A stretch of DNA of 64,000 nucleotides, taken from positions 1 through 64,000 of the forward strand of contig NZ_JAHLKR010000011.1 in the NCBI RefSeq assembly GCF_021991875.1. Reading direction: 5' to 3'. The stretch is from Mycetohabitans sp. B8 (GTDB lineage Bacteria; Pseudomonadota; Gammaproteobacteria; Burkholderiales; Burkholderiaceae). Made by a program: the position numbers and the translations under genes. The notes beneath the pieces are model-generated. The model did not search any database. It was given only the letters and a program-made list of their open reading frames with translations, and was not told the DNA's origin. Within the stretch, counting starts at the first letter, position 1, and every line of letters starts with the position of its first letter. This document shows, one piece after another, positions 39,698 through 49,409 of this stretch.

Positions 39698-39731
39698 TGG
39701 CAATGACGTGGATATTCTTTTAGAATCCGCG
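39698..39731 (+). promoter_or_regulatory. Possible promoter before rplQ within an inverted repeat
   Basis: TAGAAT (39721-39726) lies in an imperfect inverted repeat (39707-39731, CG-GGA-TTCT with AGAA-TCC-CG). A poor -35 candidate, TGGCAA (39698-39703), lies 17 nt upstream. Confidence 0.4.
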
Positions 39732-39824
39732 TCTTGTCGTATCCTGTACCGGCCCGTGCACGTTCCTCGTATCGAGTCGCGCAATAGAAGAGCTGGATCA
39801 AAACTCTGAATCAAGGAAACTGAA

Positions 39825-40223
39825 ATGCGTCACCGTCACGGTTTGCGGAAACTAAACCGCACGAGCAGCCACCGCTTGGCCATGCTCCGTAATATGTCGA
39901 ACTCGTTGATCGAGCACGAAGTCATTAAGACGACGTTGCCCAAAGCAAAGGAGCTTCGCAAGGTCGTCGAGCCGCTGATCACGCTGGGCAAGAAGCCGTC
40001 TGTCGCGAACCGCCGTCTTGCTTTCGCGCGGCTGCGCGACGACAAGTCGGTATCGAAGTTGTTCGAAGTGCTCGGTCCGCGCTACGCCACGCGCCCGGGC
40101 GGCTATTTGCGAATCCTGAAGTTCGGCTTCCGCGTCGGCGACAATGCACCGATGGCACTGGTTGAGTTGGTTGACCGTCCGGTTGTCGAGGAAGCAGCGG
40201 CGGAAGCGGTAGAAAGCGAATAA
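39825..40223 (+). CDS. rplQ: 50S ribosomal protein L17
   Basis: L17 (132 residues). [20 protein letters not shown] and the [20 protein letters not shown] region are typical. Last gene of the alpha cluster; AAGGAAACTGAA is the ribosome binding site. Confidence 0.98.
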   Translation: MRHRHGLRKLNRTSSHRLAMLRNMSNSLIEHEVIKTTLPKAKELRKVVEPLITLGKKPSVANRRLAFARLRDDKSVSKLFEVLGPRYATRPGGYLRILKFGFRVGDNAPMALVELVDRPVVEEAAAEAVESE

Positions 40224-40242
40224 GCGCTGCCGTCAGCAAATC

Positions 40243-40272
40243 AAAAGGCCAAGCTCCGCTTGGCCTTTTTTT
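40243..40272 (+). terminator. Rho-independent terminator after rplQ
   Basis: An 11-bp stem, AAAAGGCCAAG with CTTGGCCTTTT around CTCCG, ends in a T run. It closes the ribosomal protein supercluster. Confidence 0.93.
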
Positions 40273-40397
40273 GTTACGCGGCGCACCGAATGCTGGTTTC
40301 GCGCACGAACACGATCGTGCGCGGGTGTTACGATATTGCGGTAGAGGCGGCGTGCCCGGCAAGCGCCGCTCATCGTTCAATGATGCGGGAGGAAGGG

Positions 40398-40730
40398 GTG
40401 TCATCGACCGTTATCTTAATGCTTACGACCTTGCCCGATGCCCAGGCCGCGGCGACGCTTGCGCGCGCCGTACTGGACGCGCGGTTAGCGGCCTGTGCGA
40501 CGCAACTTGCGCCGTCTCACTCGGTCTATCACTGGCAAGGCAGCCTCGAGCACGCGGACGAGGTGCCGCTGTTGTTCAAGACGGCGATGGCGCGCGCGTT
40601 CGAGTTGGAAAAATTTATTGCCGCAAACCATCCGTATCAGACGCCGGAGATCCTGTCCTGGTCCGCTGCGTCGTCGCCTGCCTACGCGTTGTGGGTTGAC
40701 ACGCAGACATCACGTCCGACACATGTTTAG
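40398..40730 (+). CDS. cutA: Divalent-cation tolerance protein CutA
   Basis: CutA (110 residues) is a small trimeric protein linked to copper tolerance; its biochemical role is unsettled. The core VILMLTTLPDAQAAATLARA, RLAACATQLAP, SVYHWQGSLEHADEV and HPYQTPEI is complete. GTG at 40398 is chosen because GGAGG lies 5 nt upstream and the N-terminus then matches relatives; ATGs at 40380 and 40383 are alternatives. It overlaps the dsbD start by 8 nt, so the two are coupled. Confidence 0.93.
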   Translation: MSSTVILMLTTLPDAQAAATLARAVLDARLAACATQLAPSHSVYHWQGSLEHADEVPLLFKTAMARAFELEKFIAANHPYQTPEILSWSAASSPAYALWVDTQTSRPTHV

Positions 40731-42582
40731 TCTGTCTTTCAAACGTTCGGTTGCTGCGTCATGGTTGACCGGGATCGCGCTGCTCATCGCGGTACTGTGG
40801 GCGACTGGGGCGTCCCGCGCCGCGTGGGCGAGCGACGATTTTCTCGATCCACAAGACGCGTTTCAATTCAGCTCGGTCGAAAAGCCGGGGACGGTCGAGT
40901 TGCATTTCAGCATTGCCGACGGCTACTACCTGTACCGCGAGCGCTTTGCGTTTGCTATCAAGTCGGGCGATGCCGCGCTGGGGGCGCCACAGTTGCCGCC
41001 TGGCAAGATCAAGTTCGACCCAACCTTCAATAAAGACGTCGAGATGTACCGTGGCAATCTTGTCATCACGGTGCCCATTAGCCGCGCGGGCGGCGCGTTC
41101 GATCTTGTCGTGACGTCGCAGGGCTGCGCGGACCAGGGGATCTGTTACCCGCCGGCCGAGCACGTCGTGCATCTGAACGGCCCGGCGCTCAAGGCTGGCG
41201 TGGCAGGTGCGACGGCGACTGGTGACAGCAATGCACGATCGGGTTCGTTGATCGAGCGCTTCTTCAGCGCCGACGATGCGCGAGCAGTGTTGCAACAGGA
41301 TGGATTGTTTGCTGTGCTGGCGTTCTTTTTTGCCGGTGGCATCGTGTTGAGCTTGTTTCCCTGCTCGCTGCCGATGATCCCGATCCTGTCATCGATCATT
41401 GTTGGCCAAGGGGCCCACGTGACACGCGCGCGCGGCTTCGCGTTGTCAGTAGCCTATGTACTTGGCATGGCGCTGGTGTACGCGTTGCTCGGCGTAGCAG
41501 CCGCGGCGATCGGCCAAAGCCTCGGGGCGTGGCTGCAGAGCCGATGGGTGCTCGGTGCCTTCGCGGTACTGATCGCGGGGATGGGGGGCGTGTTGTTGGC
41601 TGGTCGGGATATTCAGTTGCCACAGGGGCTGCAGGACCGCGCCAATGCGCTGTCGCAGCGCCAGGCAGGGGGCCGGTTTGCGGCCGCCTTTATCATGGGG
41701 GCGTTGTCGGCCGTCGTCGTCGGCGCATGTATGACCGCGCCGCTGGCTGCGGTCCTGCTGTTCATCGCGCATACCGGCAACATCGGCGTGGGGGCCGCAT
41801 CGCTGTTCGCGATGGGGCTCGGCAATGGCGTGCCGCTGCTGGTCGTTGGAATCGGGGCCGGCGCGCTGCTGCCACGCGCGGGTCGCTGGATGGACGCCGT
41901 CAAGCGCATTTTCGGCATGATGCTGTTGGCCGTCGCGCTATGGCTCGTGACACCGGTGTTGCCCGGCACGATCTCGATGTCGCTGGCGGCGCTATGGCTA
42001 CTGTTCACAGCAGCGCTACTGCGGCTTTTTGATCGCTCGACCGGCGCGGTATCGATCGGCGCGCGATTGAGCAAGGGCCTGGCCGCGGCGCTTGCCGTGT
42101 GGGGTGTCGCGCTGCTGGTCGGGGTGGCCGCCGGTTCGTCGGATCCGTTCAGACCGCTCGCTGTCTTTGCCGGCGCGCGGACCGGGCCCGGGGCTGCGGC
42201 AATGATCACTGCGCCTACCTTTACCCCGGTCACGTCGACGGCACAGTTGGATCAGACGCTGGGCGCGGCGCGGCGGCCGGCGATGTTGGATTTCTACGCG
42301 AACTGGTGCACCAGTTGCAAAGAAATGGAGCAGTTTACGTTCAGTGACGAGCGTGTGCGGACAAGATTGGCGTCGATGAGCCTGCTGCGTGCCGACGTTA
42401 CGGCGAACAACGCCGACGACCAGGCGTTGCTGCGGCGCTTCCGGCTGTTCGGGCCGCCCGGAATCATTTTCTTCGACGCTCAAGGCCGGGAACTGGCTCG
42501 GGTCGTCGGCTATCAGTCGCCGGAGCTTTTCTTGAAAAGCCTGGACCGCCTGATCGGCGCCCCATCCCCGATCGCCGGCTAA
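40723..42582 (+). CDS. dsbD: Thiol:disulfide interchange protein DsbD
   Basis: DsbD (619 residues) carries electrons from cytoplasmic thioredoxin across the inner membrane to periplasmic DsbC and cytochrome c maturation proteins. A signal peptide ends near AAWAS (about 36). The periplasmic alpha domain has Cys135 and Cys141 (GCADQGICYPP). The membrane domain carries LFPCSLPMIPILSS and VVGACMTAPLAAVLL, each with a redox Cys. The C-terminal thioredoxin domain has WCTSCK (Cys529, Cys532). The layout is complete. The pairing with cutA is common in beta- and gammaproteobacteria. Confidence 0.96.
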   Translation: MFSLSFKRSVAASWLTGIALLIAVLWATGASRAAWASDDFLDPQDAFQFSSVEKPGTVELHFSIADGYYLYRERFAFAIKSGDAALGAPQLPPGKIKFDPTFNKDVEMYRGNLVITVPISRAGGAFDLVVTSQGCADQGICYPPAEHVVHLNGPALKAGVAGATATGDSNARSGSLIERFFSADDARAVLQQDGLFAVLAFFFAGGIVLSLFPCSLPMIPILSSIIVGQGAHVTRARGFALSVAYVLGMALVYALLGVAAAAIGQSLGAWLQSRWVLGAFAVLIAGMGGVLLAGRDIQLPQGLQDRANALSQRQAGGRFAAAFIMGALSAVVVGACMTAPLAAVLLFIAHTGNIGVGAASLFAMGLGNGVPLLVVGIGAGALLPRAGRWMDAVKRIFGMMLLAVALWLVTPVLPGTISMSLAALWLLFTAALLRLFDRSTGAVSIGARLSKGLAAALAVWGVALLVGVAAGSSDPFRPLAVFAGARTGPGAAAMITAPTFTPVTSTAQLDQTLGAARRPAMLDFYANWCTSCKEMEQFTFSDERVRTRLASMSLLRADVTANNADDQALLRRFRLFGPPGIIFFDAQGRELARVVGYQSPELFLKSLDRLIGAPSPIAG

Positions 42583-42721
42583 AAGTCTTGGAACGAGCGC
42601 TGCCGGCGACGTGACGCTGGACCATGCCAGAGGCGGGGCCCGCTGCTAGCTCACCGGCGCTGGACTGCCTCCCGTGGATAGTTCCCGCCGGATGATTTTC
42701 GCCGATCGCGCCCGCTGCATC

Positions 42722-42777
42722 GCTGAGGCCGGGTCGCTCAGACTTGATCACTCAGGCCGGATTACTCAGGCTGGATC
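42722..42777. repeat. Four tandem 14-bp repeats
   Basis: Four adjacent 14-bp units (42722-42735, 42736-42749, 42750-42763, 42764-42777) share the pattern (G/A)CTCAGGCCGGAT(C/T) with a few changes. They lie in the 218-nt gap between the convergent dsbD and hemB genes, which has no other gene. Confidence 0.7.
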
Positions 42778-42800
42778 ACGCCCGTGCGAGGTGGGCGGTA

Positions 42801-43823
<1,023 letters not shown>

Positions 43824-43878
43824 TTATTGGACAGATGGCGGCGCCCAAAACTTTTTAGGCCATTGGTATATCATACCG

Positions 43879-43984
43879 AGCGAGCGCCGCACAATGTGCG
43901 GAACTCCCCGCTTCTCCTCCCTGAGCGGGTGCCTGTCGTTCTACGATTAGGCTGTTGGCCCGCCGCGTGACGGCGGGTTTTTTT
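43879..43984 (+). ncRNA. Candidate small RNA with an anti-Shine-Dalgarno loop
   Basis: Between hemB and engB, both on the minus strand, lies a plus-strand terminator without any upstream plus gene. Upstream is an extended -10, TGGTATATC (43864-43872). The proposed RNA of about 106 nt has hairpin CCGCAC-AAT-GTGCGG (43887-43901), hairpin CCCGCT/AGCGGG (43907-43929) whose 11-nt loop contains TCTCCTCCCT, a linker, and the terminator hairpin CCCGCCG/CGGCGGG. The C/U-rich loop is complementary to Shine-Dalgarno sequences, as in several known regulatory RNAs. No -35 is evident. The gene is not one I recognise. Confidence 0.5.
43959..43984 (+). terminator. Orphan plus-strand terminator
   Basis: A 7-bp CCCGCCG/CGGCGGG stem with a 5-nt loop, followed by seven T (43978-43984). 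In the minus orientation there is no T run after the stem, so it does not serve engB. Confidence 0.85.
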
Positions 43985-43996
43985 ATCGGCGCACGC

Positions 43997-44665
43997 TTAT
44001 TCGCTCGCCTCGGGACCGGATGGCGCACCCGCCTGCGAAGCGCCGTCAGGTGCCAGCCAATGCTCCAGCAGTGCATGAGCCTGGTCTAGACCGGTACGCT
44101 TGAGGGCCGAAAACAACTGTATCGTGATCTCGCTGCGCAGACCGCTAGCCTGGTAAGCGGTGGCGGCTTTTTGCGCGTCACGCAATGCATTCATGCTTTC
44201 CTGCCGTGTCAATTTGTCGCATTTGGTCAGCAGCACGTGGATCGGCCGCGCGGTCGCGCCGAACCACTCGACCATGCGCCGGTCCAGTTCCGTGAATGGC
44301 CGCCGCGAATCCATCACAAGGATCATGCCGCGGATCTGCGGCCGCGTCGTCAGGTAGGTGCTCAGTAACGCTTCCCAATGCGCCTTGGCGGCGCCGGGCA
44401 CTTCGGCGTACCCGTACCCAGGCAGATCGACTAGGTGCGCGACGGGCGCGTGCGCCGGCCCGATCGCAAAGTAATTAATATGCTGGGTGCGTCCGGGCGT
44501 CTTGCTTGCGAACGCAAGCCGCTTCTGGTTGCACAATACGTTGATCGCCGTGGACTTGCCGGCGTTGGAGCGGCCGGCGAACGCCACTTCCGGCTGTATC
44601 GTCGCGGGCAGGTCGCGCAGATGGTTGACGGTCGTGAAAAAATGGGACTGATGTAGCAAGGGCAT
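43997..44665 (-). CDS. engB: Ribosome biogenesis GTPase EngB (YihA/YsxC)
   Basis: EngB (222 residues) is a small essential GTPase for 50S maturation. It has the P-loop [12 protein letters not shown] (about residues 31-42), switch [12 protein letters not shown] and TKCDKL for guanine recognition, and GRTQHINYF in switch I. The start [16 protein letters not shown] at 44665 fits relatives; in-frame codons up to 44752 would add 29 unsupported residues. It is divergent from the cytochrome c4 gene. Confidence 0.95.
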   Translation of the reverse strand: MPLLHQSHFFTTVNHLRDLPATIQPEVAFAGRSNAGKSTAINVLCNQKRLAFASKTPGRTQHINYFAIGPAHAPVAHLVDLPGYGYAEVPGAAKAHWEALLSTYLTTRPQIRGMILVMDSRRPFTELDRRMVEWFGATARPIHVLLTKCDKLTRQESMNALRDAQKAATAYQASGLRSEITIQLFSALKRTGLDQAHALLEHWLAPDGASQAGAPSGPEASE

Positions 44666-44881
44666 GAGATCACCAACGGGGCGGCGCAATGCAAGGGCAG
44701 TGGCCGGGCAACCCCGGGCTGGCATCATCGCGAATAGCGCGTTATTGTACAATGCGACGGTTTACTGACGATCCGATTGTGACGATTTGATTGCGTGCCC
44801 GCCAGGTCGGCGGAGGATGCCTACCGTCGTTTGTTGCAGAACCTCCGTTCTCTTTCCTACAAGACGAAACAAGGTGTGCGA

Positions 44882-45541
44882 ATGAACCGATTGAGCAGGT
44901 CTGTGATCGTGCTTCAAATGTTGGCAGGAATCGGTACGGTGTTGGCAGGGGCAGGGGTGGCGGCAGCGGCGGATGCGCTGGCAAAGCCGGACCTCAATCG
45001 AGGACAGACCATTGCCGTCCAGGTGTGTGCGACGTGTCATGGCACGGACGGCAACAGCGCGGGTGGGGCATTCCCGAAGCTTGCCGGGCAGCACGCGGAC
45101 TATACCGTTAAGCAATTGGGCAATTTCAAGACGCAACCGGGCACGAAGCAACCGGAGCGCAAGAACGACGTGATGGCACCTTTTGCCGCCGTGCTGTCGG
45201 AACAGGACACAGCGAACGTGGCGGCCTATTTCGCGTCCCAGCAGCAAACGCTCGGATTCGCGAGCGACAACGCGTTGGTGGCGGTGGGCCAGCGGATCTG
45301 GCGCGGCGGCCTCCCCGAAAAGGGCGTGCCGGCGTGCGCGGGTTGTCACGGGCCCGCCGGCGCGGGGATCCCGGCGCAGTATCCGCGCCTGGCCGGACAG
45401 TGGAGCGACTACACAATTGCCCAATTGAGGGCGTTCGCGCAAGGCACGCGCAACAACAACGTGCCGATGAGCCAAATCGCGGCGCGGCTCAGTGATCATG
45501 AGATCAAGGCGGTGGCCGAGTACATCAGCGGCTTGCGGTAA
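44882..45541 (+). CDS. Di-haem cytochrome c4
   Basis: A periplasmic electron carrier (219 residues) with a signal peptide cleaved near GVAAAAD (about 30) and two haem sites: CATCH (Cys49, Cys52, His53) and CAGCH (Cys152, Cys155, His156). Two homologous cytochrome c domains each have a Met-ligand candidate (DVMAPFA and VPMSQIA). Family members donate electrons to terminal oxidases. Its place before resB-ccsA, which attach haem to c-type cytochromes, fits. Confidence 0.95.
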   Translation: MNRLSRSVIVLQMLAGIGTVLAGAGVAAAADALAKPDLNRGQTIAVQVCATCHGTDGNSAGGAFPKLAGQHADYTVKQLGNFKTQPGTKQPERKNDVMAPFAAVLSEQDTANVAAYFASQQQTLGFASDNALVAVGQRIWRGGLPEKGVPACAGCHGPAGAGIPAQYPRLAGQWSDYTIAQLRAFAQGTRNNNVPMSQIAARLSDHEIKAVAEYISGLR

Positions 45542-45570
45542 TACGACGGCGGGCCGCCGGTGAAAACCGC

Positions 45571-45612
45571 AAAGGGTGAGGGCCGGCGATGCCAGTGCCG
45601 TCACCCTTTTTT
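45571..45612 (+). terminator. Terminator after cytochrome c4 gene
   Basis: AAAGGGTGA (45571-45579) pairs with TCACCCTTT (45601-45609), enclosing a further GC-rich segment, followed by more T. It suggests resB uses its own promoter or readthrough. Confidence 0.85.
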
Positions 45613-45651
45613 GCTGGCAGGGGCGCAGGCAGCGTCCGAATGGAGTGTGAA

Positions 45652-47931
45652 TTGAGTGTTTCAACATCGGGCGTGCAGATTCGTACCGAACACCGGATTG
45701 TGCGCGATGCGATCGAGTTGCTCAGCTCGATGCGCTTTGCGATCAGCCTGCTGGTCATTCTTGCGATCGCGAGCGGCATCGGCACGGTGCTGACGCAGGA
45801 AGACCCGTACCCGAACTACGTTAACCAATTTGGTCCGTTCTGGGCCGACATCTTCCGCGCGCTCGGGCTATACACGATGTACAGCGCGTGGTGGTTCATG
45901 CTGATTCTCGCGTTTCTGATCGTGTCGATCTCGCTGTGTGTGATCCGCAATGCGCCAAAGATGATCGCCGACATGAAAAGCTGGAAGGAGCGCGTGCGCG
46001 AGGGCAGCTTGCGTGCCTTTCACCACAACGCGGAGTATGTGGCAACAATGGATCGGGAGCACGCGGCGCAGACGCTCGGCGCGCTCGTGCGCCGGCTCGG
46101 CTACCAGATGCGAGCCGTGCCGCGTGACGAACCCGACGGGACGGCAACGCTGATCACGGCCAAGCGTGGCGCATTCAATAAGCTTGGCTATATCTTCGCC
46201 CATCTGGCGATCGTCGTGATTTGCCTTGGCGGGCTGCTCGACAGCAACTTGCCGATTAAGCTGCAAATGTGGCTATTTAACAAGACCCCCGTGCAGTCCA
46301 ACCAGGTGATCAGCCAGATTGGCCCGGAGCACCGATTGTCGCAGTCCAATCCAACCTTTCGAGGCTACGCGTGGGTGCCGGAAGGCCAGCATGTGTCCAC
46401 GGCCATACTGAACCAGCAGAACGGTTCCCTGATCCAGGATTTGCCGTTTTCGATCGAGTTGAATAAGTTTATCGTCGACTATTACTCGACCGGCATGCCC
46501 AAGTTGTTCGCCAGCGACATCGTCGTGGTCGACCATAACAGCGGCAAGCGCATCCCGGCACGCGTCGAAGTGAACAAACCGTTCGTCTACGACGGCGTGG
46601 CCATCTACCAATCCAGTTTCCAGGATGGGGGCTCGACAATGCGCATGACCGCTTACCCAATGACCGGCACCGGCAGCCAGCCCGTGCCGCTTGCCGGTAC
46701 GATCGGCGAATCGATGCCGCTGGGATCACTCGGGCAGGACGACACGGTCGAGTTTACGGATTTTCGTGCCATCAATGTCGAGAACGTGTCGAACGGCGCC
46801 GGGCAGAAGGATGCGCGCGGCGTATCGCATCAATCGCTTAAACAGGCGTTTGACGAACGGTTGGGCTCGGGGGCGAAGACCTCGAAACCGGTCGAGTTGC
46901 GCAATGTCGGTCCGTCCGTGCAGTTCAAGATTCGCGACAAGAATGGGCAGGCGCACGAATATAACAATTACATGCTGCCGGTGCTGATCGATGGCCAGCG
47001 CTTGTTTCTGGCAGGCATGCGCAGTCGTCCCGATGATCCGTTCCGTTACTTGCGCATTCCGGCGGACAACGCCGGCTCCGTCAATGAATGGATGCGGCTG
47101 CGCGCGGCGCTGGCAGATTCCGCCGTGCGCGACGAGGCAGCGCGCCGATTCGCCGTACAGTCGATGCCATCGGCCGACCATAGCGCATTGCAGGACCCTT
47201 TGCGCGACAGTGCCGAGCGCGTGCTGAATTTGTTCGCCGGCGGCGCGCGCATCGACGGCATGCCCGCCGGAACGCCCTCGAGCGGCGGATTCCAAGCTGT
47301 GGCCGAGTTCATTGACCATTCGGTGCCGAGCGCGGAGCAGCAAAAAGCAGCCGAGTTGTTGTTGCGGATGCTCGAAGGAGCGATCTGGGAAGTGTGGCAG
47401 ATCGCACGGGAGCGCGCCGGTGAGCCGCCCGCGCCGCCCAACGCCGACAACACGCGTTTCATGCAAAGCGCCATTAACGCGTTGTCGGACAGTTTTTTCT
47501 ATGGCGCGCCAGTGTACCTGCAACTTGACTCCTTTAAGCAGGTCCAGGCGTCGGTGTTTCAGCTGACCCGTGCGCCCGGCAAGCATCTCGTGTATCTTGG
47601 CAGCATCCTGCTCGTGCTGGGCATCTTTGCGATGTTCTACGTGCGCGAACGTCGCTTGTGGATCTGGCTCAAGCCTGAGGGAGCGCACGGCGGCACTCGC
47701 GTCCTGATGGCTATGTCCACGGCGCGCAGCACGCTCGATTTTGCTGGCGAATACGCGCGCATGCGCGACGCGTTCGGTGCGGCGCTGGGTGCGCGGCCGC
47801 TCGATGCAGGCCCGTCGCATGTTGCCACGTCCCATGCCGATACGCGTTCGTCCGATGCCGGCGACGACGCACCGTCGTCGCAAACGGGCGGCACGTCGGC
47901 ACCCACCTCCTTGCGATCTCCGCAAAAGTAA
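45652..47931 (+). CDS. resB: Cytochrome c biogenesis protein ResB (Ccs1)
   Basis: ResB (759 residues) works with CcsA in System II to deliver and attach haem to apocytochromes c outside the membrane. Membrane helices are near residues 25-45 (SSMRFAISLLVILAIASGIG), 80-105 (WWFMLILAFLIVSISLCVI), about 190 (LGYIFAHLAIVVICLGGLLD) and the last near 650 (YLGSILLVLGIFAMFYV), with a large periplasmic region between. A TTG at 45652 is preferred (GGAG 6 nt upstream, MSVSTSGVQ matches relatives); ATG at 45640 is the alternative. The C-terminal 60 residues are low-complexity Ala/Ser/Thr. Confidence 0.93.
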   Translation: MSVSTSGVQIRTEHRIVRDAIELLSSMRFAISLLVILAIASGIGTVLTQEDPYPNYVNQFGPFWADIFRALGLYTMYSAWWFMLILAFLIVSISLCVIRNAPKMIADMKSWKERVREGSLRAFHHNAEYVATMDREHAAQTLGALVRRLGYQMRAVPRDEPDGTATLITAKRGAFNKLGYIFAHLAIVVICLGGLLDSNLPIKLQMWLFNKTPVQSNQVISQIGPEHRLSQSNPTFRGYAWVPEGQHVSTAILNQQNGSLIQDLPFSIELNKFIVDYYSTGMPKLFASDIVVVDHNSGKRIPARVEVNKPFVYDGVAIYQSSFQDGGSTMRMTAYPMTGTGSQPVPLAGTIGESMPLGSLGQDDTVEFTDFRAINVENVSNGAGQKDARGVSHQSLKQAFDERLGSGAKTSKPVELRNVGPSVQFKIRDKNGQAHEYNNYMLPVLIDGQRLFLAGMRSRPDDPFRYLRIPADNAGSVNEWMRLRAALADSAVRDEAARRFAVQSMPSADHSALQDPLRDSAERVLNLFAGGARIDGMPAGTPSSGGFQAVAEFIDHSVPSAEQQKAAELLLRMLEGAIWEVWQIARERAGEPPAPPNADNTRFMQSAINALSDSFFYGAPVYLQLDSFKQVQASVFQLTRAPGKHLVYLGSILLVLGIFAMFYVRERRLWIWLKPEGAHGGTRVLMAMSTARSTLDFAGEYARMRDAFGAALGARPLDAGPSHVATSHADTRSSDAGDDAPSSQTGGTSAPTSLRSPQK

Positions 47932-47936
47932 AGATC

Positions 47937-49184
47937 ATGGATTTAACTCATTCGTCTTCCCGGCCCGCCCGGGCCTCAGTGGCGGATACGGCGTCACGCC
48001 CGCCATCCGTCGCCCAAGCCACTGCGTCGGTTGAGGGGCCGCTGGCCGGGCTACCCGACTTCGAAACCCGTGCGCTGCTGCGCCGCCTGACGCTGCTCGA
48101 CGGGTTGTTCGCGTTGTTGGTCATCGTGGGTGCGGGCTTTGCGCTGTCGCGCTATCACGCGTATATGAACGTGTATGACGTGGGCGTGTTGTGCGGTACC
48201 GTGCCGGCGTTAGTCGTGCTGGGCTGGCGCTGGAAGCCGATTCGATGGCTGGCGCTGGGCATCACGGTGCTGGCACTGTCCGGCGTGGCGCTATATCGTG
48301 GCGACTTGGCACGGGCCGAGTCGACGTTTTTTCTGAAGTACCTGCTGTCGAGCCAGTCGGCGATCCTATGGATGAGCGCGCTGTTTGTCATCGCGACCGT
48401 GTTCTACTGGATCGGCACGCTGACGCGCTCGGCCTCGGGCGGCGCGATCGGCTCGAAGCTGACGTGGGCGGCGGTACTGATGGGATTCGTGGGGATGATG
48501 GTACGTTGGTACGAGTCGTACCTGATCAGCCCGGATGTCGGCCACATTCCGATGTCGAACCTGTATGAAGTGTTCGTGCTGTTCTGCCTGATCACCGCGT
48601 TGTTTTATCTGTATTACGAATCGCATTATCGCACGCGGGCATTGGGTGCATTCGTGCTGCTGGTGATCAGTGCGGCCGTCGGATTTCTGATGTGGTACTC
48701 GATATCACGCGACGCGCAACACATTCAGCCGCTCGTGCCGGCGTTGCAAAGCTGGTGGATGAAGATCCATGTGCCGGCGAATTTCATCGGCTATGGCAGC
48801 TTTGCGTTGTCGGCGATGGTATCGGTGGCCTATCTGCTCAAGCAGCGCGGCATGCTGGACGATCGGTTACCTTCGCTCGAATTGCTGGACGACGTGATGT
48901 ATAAGTCGATCGCGGTCGGCTTCGCGTTCTTCACGATCGCGACCATCCTCGGTGCGCTGTGGGCTGCCGAGGCTTGGGGAGGCTATTGGAGTTGGGACCC
49001 GAAGGAAACCTGGGCGTTGATCGTCTGGTTGAATTACGCGGCTTGGCTGCACATGCGGCTGATGAAAGGGTTGCGTGGCGTGCCGGCGGCATGGTGGGCG
49101 CTGACCGGTTTGCTCGTGACGACTTTTGCATTCCTCGGCGTCAATATGTTCCTGTCCGGCTTGCACAGCTACGGCAAGCTCTAG
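47937..49184 (+). CDS. ccsA: Cytochrome c biogenesis protein CcsA/ResC
   Basis: CcsA (415 residues) is the haem-handling partner of ResB. It has about eight membrane helices and the tryptophan-rich haem motif WGGYWSWDPKETWALIVWL (about residues 348-366), with His residues in flanking segments (IHVPANFIGYGSFALS, WLHMRLMKG, LSGLHSYGKL). It starts 5 nt after the resB stop; the pair is co-transcribed. Confidence 0.96.
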   Translation: MDLTHSSSRPARASVADTASRPPSVAQATASVEGPLAGLPDFETRALLRRLTLLDGLFALLVIVGAGFALSRYHAYMNVYDVGVLCGTVPALVVLGWRWKPIRWLALGITVLALSGVALYRGDLARAESTFFLKYLLSSQSAILWMSALFVIATVFYWIGTLTRSASGGAIGSKLTWAAVLMGFVGMMVRWYESYLISPDVGHIPMSNLYEVFVLFCLITALFYLYYESHYRTRALGAFVLLVISAAVGFLMWYSISRDAQHIQPLVPALQSWWMKIHVPANFIGYGSFALSAMVSVAYLLKQRGMLDDRLPSLELLDDVMYKSIAVGFAFFTIATILGALWAAEAWGGYWSWDPKETWALIVWLNYAAWLHMRLMKGLRGVPAAWWALTGLLVTTFAFLGVNMFLSGLHSYGKL

Positions 49185-49409
49185 GCGCCGCCGCCGCACG
49201 GCGATGACTCGCATCGCGACCGGCGCACGTCGGCGGGTTTTTGGGCGGGGCCCCGATGCAGCGCAATATGAATGAGCACGCTCGCTCACGTCGCTAGTTG
49301 GCACTACGTCGTTGAGTTGCCCACGCCGTCGGAGTGCCGCCCGTTTGAGAGGCGAATCATCCGGTGAGGAACGCGCCGCGCGGCGCTACCTTCCGAGTCG
49401 TCATCCGGT

